A model generated the notes under the pieces. That model ran no database searches and was not told the DNA's origin. It saw only the letters and a program-made list of their open reading frames with translations. Positions 49,651-59,611 of a stretch of 64,000 bases of DNA are shown here, one piece after another. The position numbers were made by a program, and so were the translations under genes. The DNA is from Microtetraspora malaysiensis (GTDB lineage Bacteria > Actinomycetota > Actinomycetes > Streptosporangiales > Streptosporangiaceae), in contig NZ_BBYJ01000016.1 of the NCBI RefSeq assembly GCF_001528665.1, forward strand, positions 149,906-213,905, written 5' to 3'. Numbering within the stretch: position 1 is the first letter of the stretch; each line of letters opens with the position of its first letter.

Positions 49651-51159
49651 ATGGCCCGAGGAGAGCATTCCCCCGCGTGCGCTCGTGGCTGGCGCGAGCA
49701 GGCCGAGGCTCGGCGGTGGACCCCCTGGCAGACGGTGCAGGCCATCCACGGATGCTGCGGTGTGAGCATGCTCAAAGCCCACCGGCTGGCGCGCGGATGG
49801 TCGGCCAGGCAGGCGATCGAGGAGCTGGAGGACCTCTGCGAGCAGCACGGCCTCGGCCTGCCGAGGGCGAACATCGACCTGCTGAACGCCTGGGAGAACA
49901 ACCGGGCCAGGCCGCGTCCCCAGACCATCGACCTGCTGGCCCGCCTGTACAAGGCCAACGCCGTACGGCTCGGCCTCGCGGCGGACTACTGCGAGGACAC
50001 CGGGGGACCGAAGGTCGTCGTCGTGGCGCAGGGCCGGCCGGAGGAGGCGGTGCGGGCCGACGCCGGCCACAGGACCGATCGCAGCGCGGATTACCGCGCT
50101 GATTATCGGGCCGATCGCAGCGCGGATTACCGGGCCGACCACAGGGCCGACGACGCCAGGCGGCGGGCGCTCTTCCACCACGCGACGCTGATGGGCCGCC
50201 CGGACGGCCGGTTCTTCGCCGAGGTCGAGGGGACCAGGCACGACCTCGACCGGGCCCTCGCCATCGGCACCGTCACCGAGGACCAGCTCGACCGGCTGGA
50301 CGAGCAGGTGCTGCGCCATCGCAGGGAGTACATGACCACCCCGCCGATGCCCATGCTCTGCCGGGTCATGCTGGAGATCGCCGACGTGCGCAAGCTGACG
50401 GTGATGCGGCAGCCGGCCTCGGCGCAGCGTCGCCTGCTCACCGCGACCACGATGCTCGCGCTGCTGTCCGCCGACGCGCTGATGAAGCTCGGCGACACGC
50501 GGCAGGCCCACGCCTGGTACGGCACCGCGCGTACGGCGTCCGACGACGTCGGCGACCTGCGGCTGCGCGCCCTGGTCCGGGCGCAGCAGACGATGCTGCT
50601 CTACTACTACGGCGACCTCAACGAGACGGTGCGGCTGGCGCGCGAGGCGCGGATGCTGGCCGGGTCGGCGCCGAGCTCGCCGGCGGCGCTCGCGGCCGCG
50701 GCCGAGGCCCGTGCCCTGGCCCGCATGGGCGACGGCAAGGCCGCCAGGACCGCCCTGGCCGAGGCCGAGCAGATCTTCGCGCGGATGCGCGGACTGCGGC
50801 AGGACGACCTGGCCTTCGTCTTCACCGAGAAGCGCATGGTGTTCTACCGCACCGGCACGCTGATCGAGCTGGGCGACGCGCAGCCGATCGAGGCGATCGA
50901 CGCGTTCCCGCCCGGCTTCCAGACGATCGATCCCGCGCTGATCCTGCTGGACCAGGCGGCTCACCTGGCCAGGAACGGCGACCACGAGGAGGCGTGCCGG
51001 ATCGCCGCCGAGGCGCTCAGCCAGGTCCCGGCCGAGCACCGCACCTCGATCGTGGTCACCCGGGCCAAGGCGCTGCTCGCCGACGCCGATCCGCGCCGGC
51101 CGGCCGTACGGCACCTGAGCCGGGTGCTCGCCGAGTCGTCGGCGCGGCTCGCCCTATGA
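49651..51159 (+). CDS. XRE-family regulator with TPR-like domain
   Basis: A 502-aa regulator. The N-terminal 110 residues contain an XRE-type helix-turn-helix (MLKAHRLARGWSARQAIEEL, LLNAWENNRARPRPQTIDLLARLY). A low-complexity linker follows, with two 12-residue repeats (DRSADYRADYRA and DRSADYRADHRA), then about 330 residues of helical TPR-like repeats (LLSADALMKLGDTRQAHAWY, LLYYYGDLNETVRLAREARML, LARMGDGKAARTALAEA). The layout is that of actinomycete peptide- or metabolite-responsive regulators. Its stop overlaps the APH-fold gene start by 4 bp, so they are coupled. Confidence 0.8.
   Translation: MARGEHSPACARGWREQAEARRWTPWQTVQAIHGCCGVSMLKAHRLARGWSARQAIEELEDLCEQHGLGLPRANIDLLNAWENNRARPRPQTIDLLARLYKANAVRLGLAADYCEDTGGPKVVVVAQGRPEEAVRADAGHRTDRSADYRADYRADRSADYRADHRADDARRRALFHHATLMGRPDGRFFAEVEGTRHDLDRALAIGTVTEDQLDRLDEQVLRHRREYMTTPPMPMLCRVMLEIADVRKLTVMRQPASAQRRLLTATTMLALLSADALMKLGDTRQAHAWYGTARTASDDVGDLRLRALVRAQQTMLLYYYGDLNETVRLAREARMLAGSAPSSPAALAAAAEARALARMGDGKAARTALAEAEQIFARMRGLRQDDLAFVFTEKRMVFYRTGTLIELGDAQPIEAIDAFPPGFQTIDPALILLDQAAHLARNGDHEEACRIAAEALSQVPAEHRTSIVVTRAKALLADADPRRPAVRHLSRVLAESSARLAL
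50077..50148 (+). repeat. Tandem 36-bp repeat inside the XRE-TPR gene
   Basis: Two adjacent 36-base units (50077-50112 and 50113-50148) begin identically with GATCGCAGCGCGGATTACCG and diverge slightly after that. They keep the frame and encode two copies of a 12-residue Asp/Arg/Ala/Tyr linker unit. Unit number may vary between strains. Confidence 0.85.
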
Positions 51160-52190
51160 GCCTGTCGCCGGGCCTGTCACCGGTTCCTTTCCCGGCCCCT
51201 TCGTCGGCTCCGCCTCCGGCCCCTTCATCGGCCTCTTCATCGGACCGGTCCGCGGGCCGGTCCGCGGACGGGGCGGCCGACGGGAGGCAGGAACGGACGC
51301 CGAGCCTGTCGGAGGAGGCGTTCGCCGTACTGCGGGACGTGTGCCTGCGGCTCGGCGTGGACGCCGAGGGGGCGCGGCTCATGCGGCTGCGCAGCAACGC
51401 GGTGTTCAAGCTGCGCGGCGACATGGTGGTGCGGATCGCCACCGCGCCGGACGCGCTGACCCGCCTCCCCGTGGTCCTCGCCGTCGCCCGGTGGCTGGCC
51501 GACCGGGGGTTCCCGACGGTTCGTCCCGTGGACGAGATCCCGGGCCAGCCGATCGTGCACGCGGGCCGCGCGGTGACCTTCTGGCGCTACGTACGCGCCC
51601 GGGGACGGCCGACCACCCACGAGCTGGGCCGGGTTCTGCGCAACCTGCACCGCGAGCCGGTGCCGCCGATGGCGCTGCGCCACCTGACCGACCCGCTCGC
51701 CGAGGTGCGGCACGCGGTCGAGCACCGGGCCGAGGTGCTGACCCCGGCGCAGCGCTCCTGGCTCAGCGACCGGATCGAGCACCTCACCGGGAGCTGGCAG
51801 GCGCTGGAGACCGGGCCGCCCGTGCTGCTGCACGGCGACGCGTGGATCGACAATCTGCTGCGCTGCCAGGACGGCCACGTCGTGCTGTGCGACTGGGACG
51901 GCGTCGCGGTCGGGCCGCGCGAGTGGGACCTGGTGCACACCTATCACGGGCAGCGCCGGTTCGGCCTGAGCGCCGCCGAGGTGGACGCCTTCGCCCATGC
52001 GTACGGCTCGGATCTGCGGCGCTGGCCCGGATACAGCACCCTGATGGAGGTCAGGGACATGTACGCGGTCGGCATCCACATCCGCAACGCCTCCGGCGAC
52101 CCCTTCTCCCGCCAGGAGCTGCCCCGCCGCCTTGACTCGCTCACCCGCGGCGACGGCCACGCCCGGTGGTACATGGCGGCCACGGGCTGA
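51156..52190 (+). CDS. APH-fold phosphotransferase
   Basis: A 344-aa protein of the aminoglycoside phosphotransferase/choline kinase fold. The first 45 residues are a Ser/Pro/Ala-rich unstructured leader, followed by NAVFKLRGDMVVRIA (nucleotide site), VTFWRYVRARGRP, LLHGDAWIDNLLRC (catalytic HGDxxxxN) and VVLCDWDGVAVGPREWDL (metal DxD). ATG 51156 overlaps the stop of the XRE-TPR gene (ATGA). Many such actinomycete proteins are not antibiotic-resistance enzymes; coupling to a TPR regulator suggests a shared pathway. The acceptor is unknown. Confidence 0.85.
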   Translation: MSLSPGLSPVPFPAPSSAPPPAPSSASSSDRSAGRSADGAADGRQERTPSLSEEAFAVLRDVCLRLGVDAEGARLMRLRSNAVFKLRGDMVVRIATAPDALTRLPVVLAVARWLADRGFPTVRPVDEIPGQPIVHAGRAVTFWRYVRARGRPTTHELGRVLRNLHREPVPPMALRHLTDPLAEVRHAVEHRAEVLTPAQRSWLSDRIEHLTGSWQALETGPPVLLHGDAWIDNLLRCQDGHVVLCDWDGVAVGPREWDLVHTYHGQRRFGLSAAEVDAFAHAYGSDLRRWPGYSTLMEVRDMYAVGIHIRNASGDPFSRQELPRRLDSLTRGDGHARWYMAATG

Positions 52191-52324
52191 CACCCGCCCC
52201 TCGCCCGCCGGAGAACCCGGAGGGCCGACTCCGAGATCCCTAGGGGTGCCTCGGGGAAAGGTCGGGGACGCTTCCGGCCGATCTCCGATGGGACAGAGTC
52301 GATCTTCCCGCCAGAGTCGTGGTC

Positions 52325-53374
52325 ATGGGCATCGTGGTGGGATATGTGGCAATCGTCGCCGGTTCGGCGGGAATGGTACTTCTGCACGTGGTCTCGGGGC
52401 TCAACCCGTTCCGGGACATGATCAGCGATTACGTGTTCACCCCGCACGGATGGCTGCTCGGCGTCTCGCTGTCGCTGCTCGCGACGGGGGCCGCGCTGCA
52501 CGCCGTACGGCTCGCCCGGCTGGAGCGCCGGGGAGCGCTGCTGGTCGGCGGGTGGGCGGGCTGCATGCTGCTGGTCGCGGGCTTCCCCACCGACCGCCCT
52601 GGGATGTCCCTCTCGATGTCCGGTGAGATCCACCGGTACGCCGCGTTCGTGGCGTTCGTCTGCATGCCGCTGGCGGGGCTGCTCATCGCCCGGCGGACGG
52701 GCTCGCGGCCCGTCCGCGTCTTCAGCCAGATCGCGATCGGCTCGCTCCTCCTGGTGCTGGTGCCGTACGCGATCCGGACGCTGGGGCTGGACCCGGGGAT
52801 GATGCCCGCGGGGCTCACCCAGCGGGTGACGGTCGTGTCCCAGGTCGGTGCGCTGCTCGCGATGGCGCTGCTGGCGGGCGCGCGCCTGTCACCCGCCGCA
52901 GGCCGCGAAGACGAACGCGTCCTTGGGCTTCGCGTAGGTGTCGCGCACCTTGCCGGCCCCGGTCTCGCTGTCGAACTGGCCGATCCACATGGTGTGCCCG
53001 CGGTCGACGTGCATCGTGACCTGGCGGTCGCCGGTCCAGTCGAGCATGTACGGCGTGCCGCCGGCGGGCAGCTTGACGCGGAGGCTGCGGACCATTCGGT
53101 CCTCGACCATGTCGTACAGCTTGAGCCGCGCCCCGCCGCCGGATCCGGTCACGACGGCGACGGTCCGGCCGTCCGAGGACAGCGCGTACGGGCTGTTGTT
53201 GACGACGACCTGGGGCGGCTCGACCCGGGACATCTCGCTCCCGGAGGCGTCGTAGGTGGCCAGCGTCCGGGTGTTCTCGTCGGTCACGATCTCGCCGAGG
53301 ACGGTCGCGCCGTCGCCGCTGAGGGAGGCGTTCGCGAGGGTCTTGGGGAGGGTCGCGCCCTGACCCGGGTCTGA
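52325..53374 (+). CDS. DUF998 membrane protein with unusual antisense read-through tail
   Basis: The first 190 residues are a normal DUF998-type membrane protein with about six helices (VVGYVAIVAGSAGMVLLHVV, GLNPFRDMISDYVF, LLVGGWAGCMLLVAGFPTD, RYAAFVAFVCMPLAGLLIARR). Homology should end near 52890 (LLAGARLSP). No stop occurs there; the frame runs 484 bases further, entirely antisense to the secreted protein gene, as an Asp/Gly/Val-rich tail with no domain look. The start is ATG 52325 or GTG 52319. Either the natural stop was lost or the tail is a tolerated extension; a sequencing error is also possible. Confidence 0.6.
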   Translation: MGIVVGYVAIVAGSAGMVLLHVVSGLNPFRDMISDYVFTPHGWLLGVSLSLLATGAALHAVRLARLERRGALLVGGWAGCMLLVAGFPTDRPGMSLSMSGEIHRYAAFVAFVCMPLAGLLIARRTGSRPVRVFSQIAIGSLLLVLVPYAIRTLGLDPGMMPAGLTQRVTVVSQVGALLAMALLAGARLSPAAGREDERVLGLRVGVAHLAGPGLAVELADPHGVPAVDVHRDLAVAGPVEHVRRAAGGQLDAEAADHSVLDHVVQLEPRPAAGSGHDGDGPAVRGQRVRAVVDDDLGRLDPGHLAPGGVVGGQRPGVLVGHDLAEDGRAVAAEGGVREGLGEGRALTRV

Positions 53375-53923
53375 CACGTCGTAGACGCGGTACGGCCGCC
53401 GCTCGCCGTCGGTGCCGTAGTAGCCGACGAGCAGCCGGCGGCCGTCCTGCGACAGGATGAGATCCATCGGCGCGGTCACGCTCCGCCCCTTGAGCTCGGG
53501 CATCACGTGGACGGCGCCGCCCATCTCGCGCACGACGAGGCGGTTGTCGCTCTTCCGGAAGTACGCCAGCGAGTGGCCGTCGCCGCTGACCGCGATGGGC
53601 GCCGCGGTGTCGGTGTAGGTCTTGCCCTTCGCGTCGCGCGGCCAGACGAGCGCGTCGGTGAAGGTGACGGTCTTCCCGCTGTGCATGGCGAGCCGCCACG
53701 GCCCACACGGGACCTGGCCGTACGTCTTGTCCCGGCACCCCTTGACCGAGACGTTCCTGATCGAGTCGTGCGCGTGCGCGGCGGGCCGGGCGCTCGCCGC
53801 GGCGGGCGATGCGGCGGCTCCGATGGCCCCCGTCGTCCCCAGGGCACCGATGGCACCGATGGCGAGGGCGGTGATCGCGCTGCGGACCGGCACCCGTGCG
53901 GCCGGCCGGGTCGTCGTCGTCAT
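52889..53923 (-). CDS. Secreted WD40/beta-propeller-like protein
   Basis: A 344-aa exported protein. A signal peptide with [25 protein letters not shown] precedes repeated beta-strand blocks separated by about 45 residues, each with an SxDGxxL-type turn ([55 protein letters not shown]), as in TolB/WD40-like propellers. ATG 53923 is supported by AAGGGGAG four bases upstream; the frame opens earlier inside the mdh terminator region, which is not coding. The function is unknown. Its 3' end is overlapped by the DUF998 frame on the other strand. Confidence 0.75.
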   Translation of the reverse strand: MTTTTRPAARVPVRSAITALAIGAIGALGTTGAIGAAASPAAASARPAAHAHDSIRNVSVKGCRDKTYGQVPCGPWRLAMHSGKTVTFTDALVWPRDAKGKTYTDTAAPIAVSGDGHSLAYFRKSDNRLVVREMGGAVHVMPELKGRSVTAPMDLILSQDGRRLLVGYYGTDGERRPYRVYDVSDPGQGATLPKTLANASLSGDGATVLGEIVTDENTRTLATYDASGSEMSRVEPPQVVVNNSPYALSSDGRTVAVVTGSGGGARLKLYDMVEDRMVRSLRVKLPAGGTPYMLDWTGDRQVTMHVDRGHTMWIGQFDSETGAGKVRDTYAKPKDAFVFAACGG

Positions 53924-54021
53924 TGGACTCCCCTTTCTCCCCATCGTTAGACCGACGGGAGGAGTGCCCGGTTGGTCACGACTCCGCATCAACTGCCGTG
54001 CCGACACCGCGCCGATGCGAA

Positions 54022-54059
54022 GACCCCCGCCGCGTGTGGTCACACACGCGACGGGGGTC
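54022..54059 (-). terminator. Terminator of mdh
   Basis: A 17-bp GC-rich stem (54022-54038 with 54043-54059, one mismatch, 4-base loop) starts 21 bases beyond the mdh stop. No U-tract follows. It separates mdh from the secreted protein gene on the same strand. Confidence 0.65.
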
Positions 54060-54080
54060 CCTGCGGCGTCCGAGACGGCG

Positions 54081-55874
<1,794 letters not shown>

Positions 55875-55878
<4 letters not shown>

Positions 55879-56933
55879 CGGGAGGCTCCGAGCGCGGTCA
55901 GCGGGTCGACAGAGGTGATCTTGCGGATGGCCAGGGCGGCGCCGGCGGCGCCGAGCAGGATCATCACGGCCACGGGAACGGCCGTGGTGGCGGCGGACAG
56001 GACGAACGGGACCGCGTCTCCGGCCAGGGCCCCGGCGCCCGCGCCGAGCGCTCCGCCGATCCCCGCGCCCAGCAGCAGCACGATGACGGCCTGGGCGAGC
56101 GCGTCGCGCAACAGATAGCCCGTGCTCGCGCCGAGCGCCTTCAGCACGGCGACGTCCCCGCGGCGCTGGATCGTCCACACGGTGAAGAACGCGCCGATGA
56201 CCAGCGCCGAGATCGCGAACAGGAATCCCCGCATGAGCTGCAGTGAGCCGTTCTCGGACGAGTAGGAGCCGATGGCGGCGGGCGCGTCGTCCCGGTCCAC
56301 GGTGGTGGTGCCGAGGCGCGCGTCGGCGCCGGAGAGGTCCGGATCCCCCGAGGTGCGCAGGGCGATCACCGTGGCGACGGCGTCCTGCCCGGCGGTCCGC
56401 TGCCAGTCGCCGATGCTGATCCAGGCCACGGGGGCGTGGCTGTACGAGGCGCTCCCCGCGGTCGCCGAGACGGTGAAGTCCTGCCCGAAGATCCGCACCG
56501 TGGTGTGTTCCCCGTCCGGGTTCCCGCCCGGTTCCCCGGCCAGTTCCTCGGCCAGGCCGGAGGAGAGGACGATCTCGCCGTCCCGGACGTTCTCGACCCC
56601 GAAGACGGCGGCGCTCGTGCCCCGCTCGCCGGAGGCGACGCGGCCCATGGAGATCCCGAGCCGCTCGGCGGTGGAGACGCCCGGGACCCGCTGCCATTCC
56701 CGCCACATCGAGTCGGTGACGCGGCTGTCGGAGAACGAGGGCTTGGGGTCCCCGGAGGTGGCGAAGACGATGCGGTCCGCGGGCAACTCCGTGATCGCGG
56801 AGATGTTCTCCCTGGCGAGCCCGGCGGTCAGCCCGGACAGCATCGTCACGAGCAGGGTGATGAGCAGGACGACGGCCCCCATCAGGGCGAATCGTCCCTT
56901 CGCGAAGCGTAGATCTCGCAGTGCCACGAACAC
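55875..56933 (-). CDS. FtsX-like ABC permease
   Basis: A 352-aa permease with the FtsX/MacB layout: a first helix near the N-terminus (FALMGAVVLLITLLVTMLSGL), an extracytoplasmic domain of about 190 residues, then three helices (GFLFAISALVIGAFFTVWTI, VIVLLLGAGIGGALGAGAG, AVPVAVMILLGAAGAALAI) ending SVDPLTALGAS. GTG 56933 was chosen because it gives the typical VALRDLRFAKGRF start; the frame opens at 57065. It is divergent from the sensor kinase gene across 182 bases, so the two-component system likely controls it. Confidence 0.8.
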
Positions 56934-57115
56934 GGCGCGTGTCTCCCCGGCGGTGGTCTGGTGGTTCGGTCTCTCGGTCGGTGTCCAGCCTGGGACGGGG
57001 AGCGGGTCCGGCGCGTCGTGAGGACGAGCGGCCGCGGGTCCTCCCTTGGATGACCCGGAATACACCTTTCGGACGACACGGAACCGGACCGGCCGTGACT
57101 TACGCTGAGTGCGAC

Positions 57116-58315
57116 ATGATGGACTTTCCGTTCCCTCCGGCGTTGCGGCTGCTCAGGTGGGCCATCCACGGCACGTTCGCGGTGCTGCTCGTGCTCGCCG
57201 TCGTGCAGGAGAGCCGCACGGTCGTGGCGGCGGGCGGCGTCCTGCTCGGCCTCTTCTACGGGGCGGCGTTGATCGTCGAGTCGCGGCTGCCCGACTTCGG
57301 GGGGCGCCTCCACCTGCTCCTCGGCCGGATCTGGCTGCTGCTGGTGACCCTGGCGTGGGCGGCCCTCGCATTGGCGTCGCCGGGTTTCGTCTGGCTGGCC
57401 TTTCCGCTGTTCTTCGCCTATCTCCACCTGCTGCGCCTGCCGGCGGCCGTACCCGGCGTCGTCGTGCTGACCGCGGCCGCCGTCGCGGCGTCGAGCTGGC
57501 ACGCGGGCGGGCTGACCCCGCCCCAGGTCATCGGCCCGGCGATCGGCGCGGTTGTGGCGACGCTCATGGCGCTGGTCTACAAGGCGCTCTACCACGAGAG
57601 CGAGCAGCGCAGACTCCTGATCGACGACCTGGTCCGTACGCGCGAGAAGCTGGTGCGCGCCGAGAGCGACGCCGCCAGGCTGGCCGAGCGGGAGCGCCTG
57701 GCCCACGAGATCCACGACACCCTCGCGCAGGGCATGTCGAGCATCGTCCTGCTGCTCCGGGCCGCCCGGCGCGATCTCGCCACACGGCCGGAGAGCGCGG
57801 AGGAGCGGGTGCTGGAGGCCGAGCGCGCCGCGGCGGAGAACCTGGAGGAGGCGCGCAACTTCGTGCGCGCCCTGGCGCCGCCCGCCCTGCAGCACTCCTC
57901 TCTCGCCGCCGCGCTGCGCAGGATCAGCGACTCGGCCGCGGCACGGACGTCGACGCGGGTGCGGTTCGAGGTGTCCGGTGATCCGGTCGAGCTGCCTCCC
58001 GCCTACGACCTGACTCTGCTGCGGGTCGCCCAGGGCGCGTTGGGCAACGTCAGCCGCCACTCGGGCGCGGACAACGCGGGAGTGACCCTCACCTACCTGG
58101 ACGACGCGATCGTTCTGGATGTGTTCGACGACGGATGCGGATTCGACCCGGCCGATCCGGCGCGTACGCCCGAGGACGGCCCGGGCACCGGGTACGGCCT
58201 GCGCGTCATGCGGGAGCGCGCCCGCGCGCTCGGCGGCGCCCTCACCGTGGAGTCCGCGCCGGGCGAGGGGACGGCCATGGCGATGACGCTTCCGTTGCCC
58301 GGGGGCGACCGATGA
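57116..58315 (+). CDS. NarL-type sensor histidine kinase
   Basis: A 399-aa membrane kinase. About five or six helices lie in the first 155 residues with only short loops, so signals may be sensed in the membrane. A coiled-coil-like linker leads to the HisKA_3 dimerisation helix (LAHEIHDTLAQG, phosphorylated His200) and the HATPase domain (LGNVSRHSGADNAG, DDGCGFDP, GYGLRVMRERARALGG). ATG 57116 begins the helical part. It is coupled to the response regulator gene by a 4-bp overlap and divergent from the FtsX/ABC exporter. Confidence 0.9.
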   Translation: MMDFPFPPALRLLRWAIHGTFAVLLVLAVVQESRTVVAAGGVLLGLFYGAALIVESRLPDFGGRLHLLLGRIWLLLVTLAWAALALASPGFVWLAFPLFFAYLHLLRLPAAVPGVVVLTAAAVAASSWHAGGLTPPQVIGPAIGAVVATLMALVYKALYHESEQRRLLIDDLVRTREKLVRAESDAARLAERERLAHEIHDTLAQGMSSIVLLLRAARRDLATRPESAEERVLEAERAAAENLEEARNFVRALAPPALQHSSLAAALRRISDSAAARTSTRVRFEVSGDPVELPPAYDLTLLRVAQGALGNVSRHSGADNAGVTLTYLDDAIVLDVFDDGCGFDPADPARTPEDGPGTGYGLRVMRERARALGGALTVESAPGEGTAMAMTLPLPGGDR

Positions 58316-58947
58316 GCGCCGCGATCCGGATCCTGCTGGTGGACGACCACCCCGTGGTCCGTTCGGGCATCCGGGCGATGCTGCTCGGCCAGCCGGACTT
58401 CGCGCTCGTGGGCGAGGCCGCCACCGGCGAGGACGGCGTCACGGAGGCGGTGCGGCTGCGGCCGGACGTCGTGCTGATGGATCTACGGCTCGGCCCCGGA
58501 ATCCACGGCAGCGAGGCCACCCGGCAGATCGTCGCGGGCGACGGCGCGCCCAGGGTCCTGGTGCTCACCACGTTCGACACCGACGCCGACATCCTCACGG
58601 CCATCGAGGCGGGCGCGACCGGCTACCTGCTCAAGGACGCGCCCTCCGAGGACCTGCACGCGGCGATCAGGTCGGCCGCGAGCGGGGCGAGCGCGCTCGC
58701 GCCGAGCGTCGCGTCCCGGCTGCTCGGCCGCGTACGCGCACCTGAGGGCACGCTGAGCCCCCGCGAGCTGGAGGTGCTCGGCCACGTGGCGGAGGGCCTG
58801 TCCAACCGGCAGATCAGCAAGCGGATGTTCCTCAGCGAGACGACCGTCAAGACGCATCTCGTGCGCGTCTATGCCAAGCTCGGCGTCGACTCCCGCACGG
58901 CGGCGGTCGCGGTCGCCACCCGTCGTGGGCTCATCCGCCCGTCCTGA
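58312..58947 (+). CDS. NarL/LuxR-family response regulator
   Basis: A 211-aa response regulator: receiver domain with acidic pair D11-D12 and phosphoacceptor D57 (VVLMDLRLG), T/K switch residues (LTTF, LLKDA), then a LuxR helix-turn-helix (LSPRELEVLGHVAEGLSNRQISKRMFLSETTVKTHL). ATG 58312 overlaps the kinase stop (ATGA). It is the partner of the adjacent kinase. Its likely target is the divergent FtsX/ABC operon, as in many bacteria where such pairs respond to envelope-active compounds. Confidence 0.9.
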   Translation: MSAAIRILLVDDHPVVRSGIRAMLLGQPDFALVGEAATGEDGVTEAVRLRPDVVLMDLRLGPGIHGSEATRQIVAGDGAPRVLVLTTFDTDADILTAIEAGATGYLLKDAPSEDLHAAIRSAASGASALAPSVASRLLGRVRAPEGTLSPRELEVLGHVAEGLSNRQISKRMFLSETTVKTHLVRVYAKLGVDSRTAAVAVATRRGLIRPS

Positions 58948-58978
58948 TGATGTTTGCCCGTTATGCGAAGCTGTGCTG

Positions 58979-59341
58979 ATGAACTCCCGTCCCCCGGAAC
59001 CCGTGCTCGGCCCTCCACTGCGCTTTGCGACGGAACTGGTCGCCTGGGTGGCCACGCCGTGGGCGCTATGGGGCCACTCGGCGGTGCTCGCGGTCGTGTC
59101 GGTGGTGGTGTTGATCGGGCTTCCCACGGTGTTCTCCACGCCCGGAGACAAGGCGCAGGTGGTCGTCCCGGTGCCGGGTCCGGTCACGATCGCGCTCGTG
59201 CTGCTGCAGTTCGCGGCCGCGCTCGCCTCGTCGTGGACGGCCTGGCATCCGCTGGCGGGCGCGCTGGTCACGGTGCTGGTGGCCGCCGCGGCCGTCGCTG
59301 AGCTGCCCCGCTGGAAGTGGCTGCTGACCGTACGCGGATGA
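58979..59341 (+). CDS. DUF2568/YrdB-like small membrane protein
   Basis: A 120-aa protein with four predicted helices: LRFATELVAWVATPWALWG, SAVLAVVSVVVLIGLPTVFS, TIALVLLQFAAALASSWTA and GALVTVLVAAAAVAELP. The layout and the LRFATEL start fit the DUF2568/YrdB family, whose function is unknown. It lies 31 bases after the response regulator gene on the same strand and may be cotranscribed with the two-component system. Confidence 0.6.
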   Translation: MNSRPPEPVLGPPLRFATELVAWVATPWALWGHSAVLAVVSVVVLIGLPTVFSTPGDKAQVVVPVPGPVTIALVLLQFAAALASSWTAWHPLAGALVTVLVAAAAVAELPRWKWLLTVRG

Positions 59342-59562
59342 CACCGCCCGGCGGTCGGTGTGGCCGACGCCAAGCGAGCGAGTAACGCACGGGCCGACCG
59401 TACGTTTGGTTGAAAGTTTCAGGATGTCGCGGACGCGTCCACGGGCCCCGGCCGGGGCGGACGCGCTGCTCGCGGGTGTGGCGCCCGCGCTCCAGCCCGC
59501 ATGCGGCGGCCGTCGTGCTTGACCGGTTTCTGTACGGGGGAGCGCGCCCTGCCTATGGTCGG

Positions 59563-59576
59563 TGGGAGCGCTCCCA
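59563..59576. promoter_or_regulatory. CebR operator
   Basis: TGGGAGCGCTCCCA is a perfect 14-bp palindrome, identical to the consensus of CebR/CelR, the LacI-family cellobiose-responsive repressor of actinomycete cellulase genes. It lies 35 bases upstream of the cellulase start, where it would block transcription until cellobiose appears. Confidence 0.9.
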
Positions 59577-59611
59577 AGCGCAGTGACCATGTCGCCAGGA
59601 GGACCCCCGCA

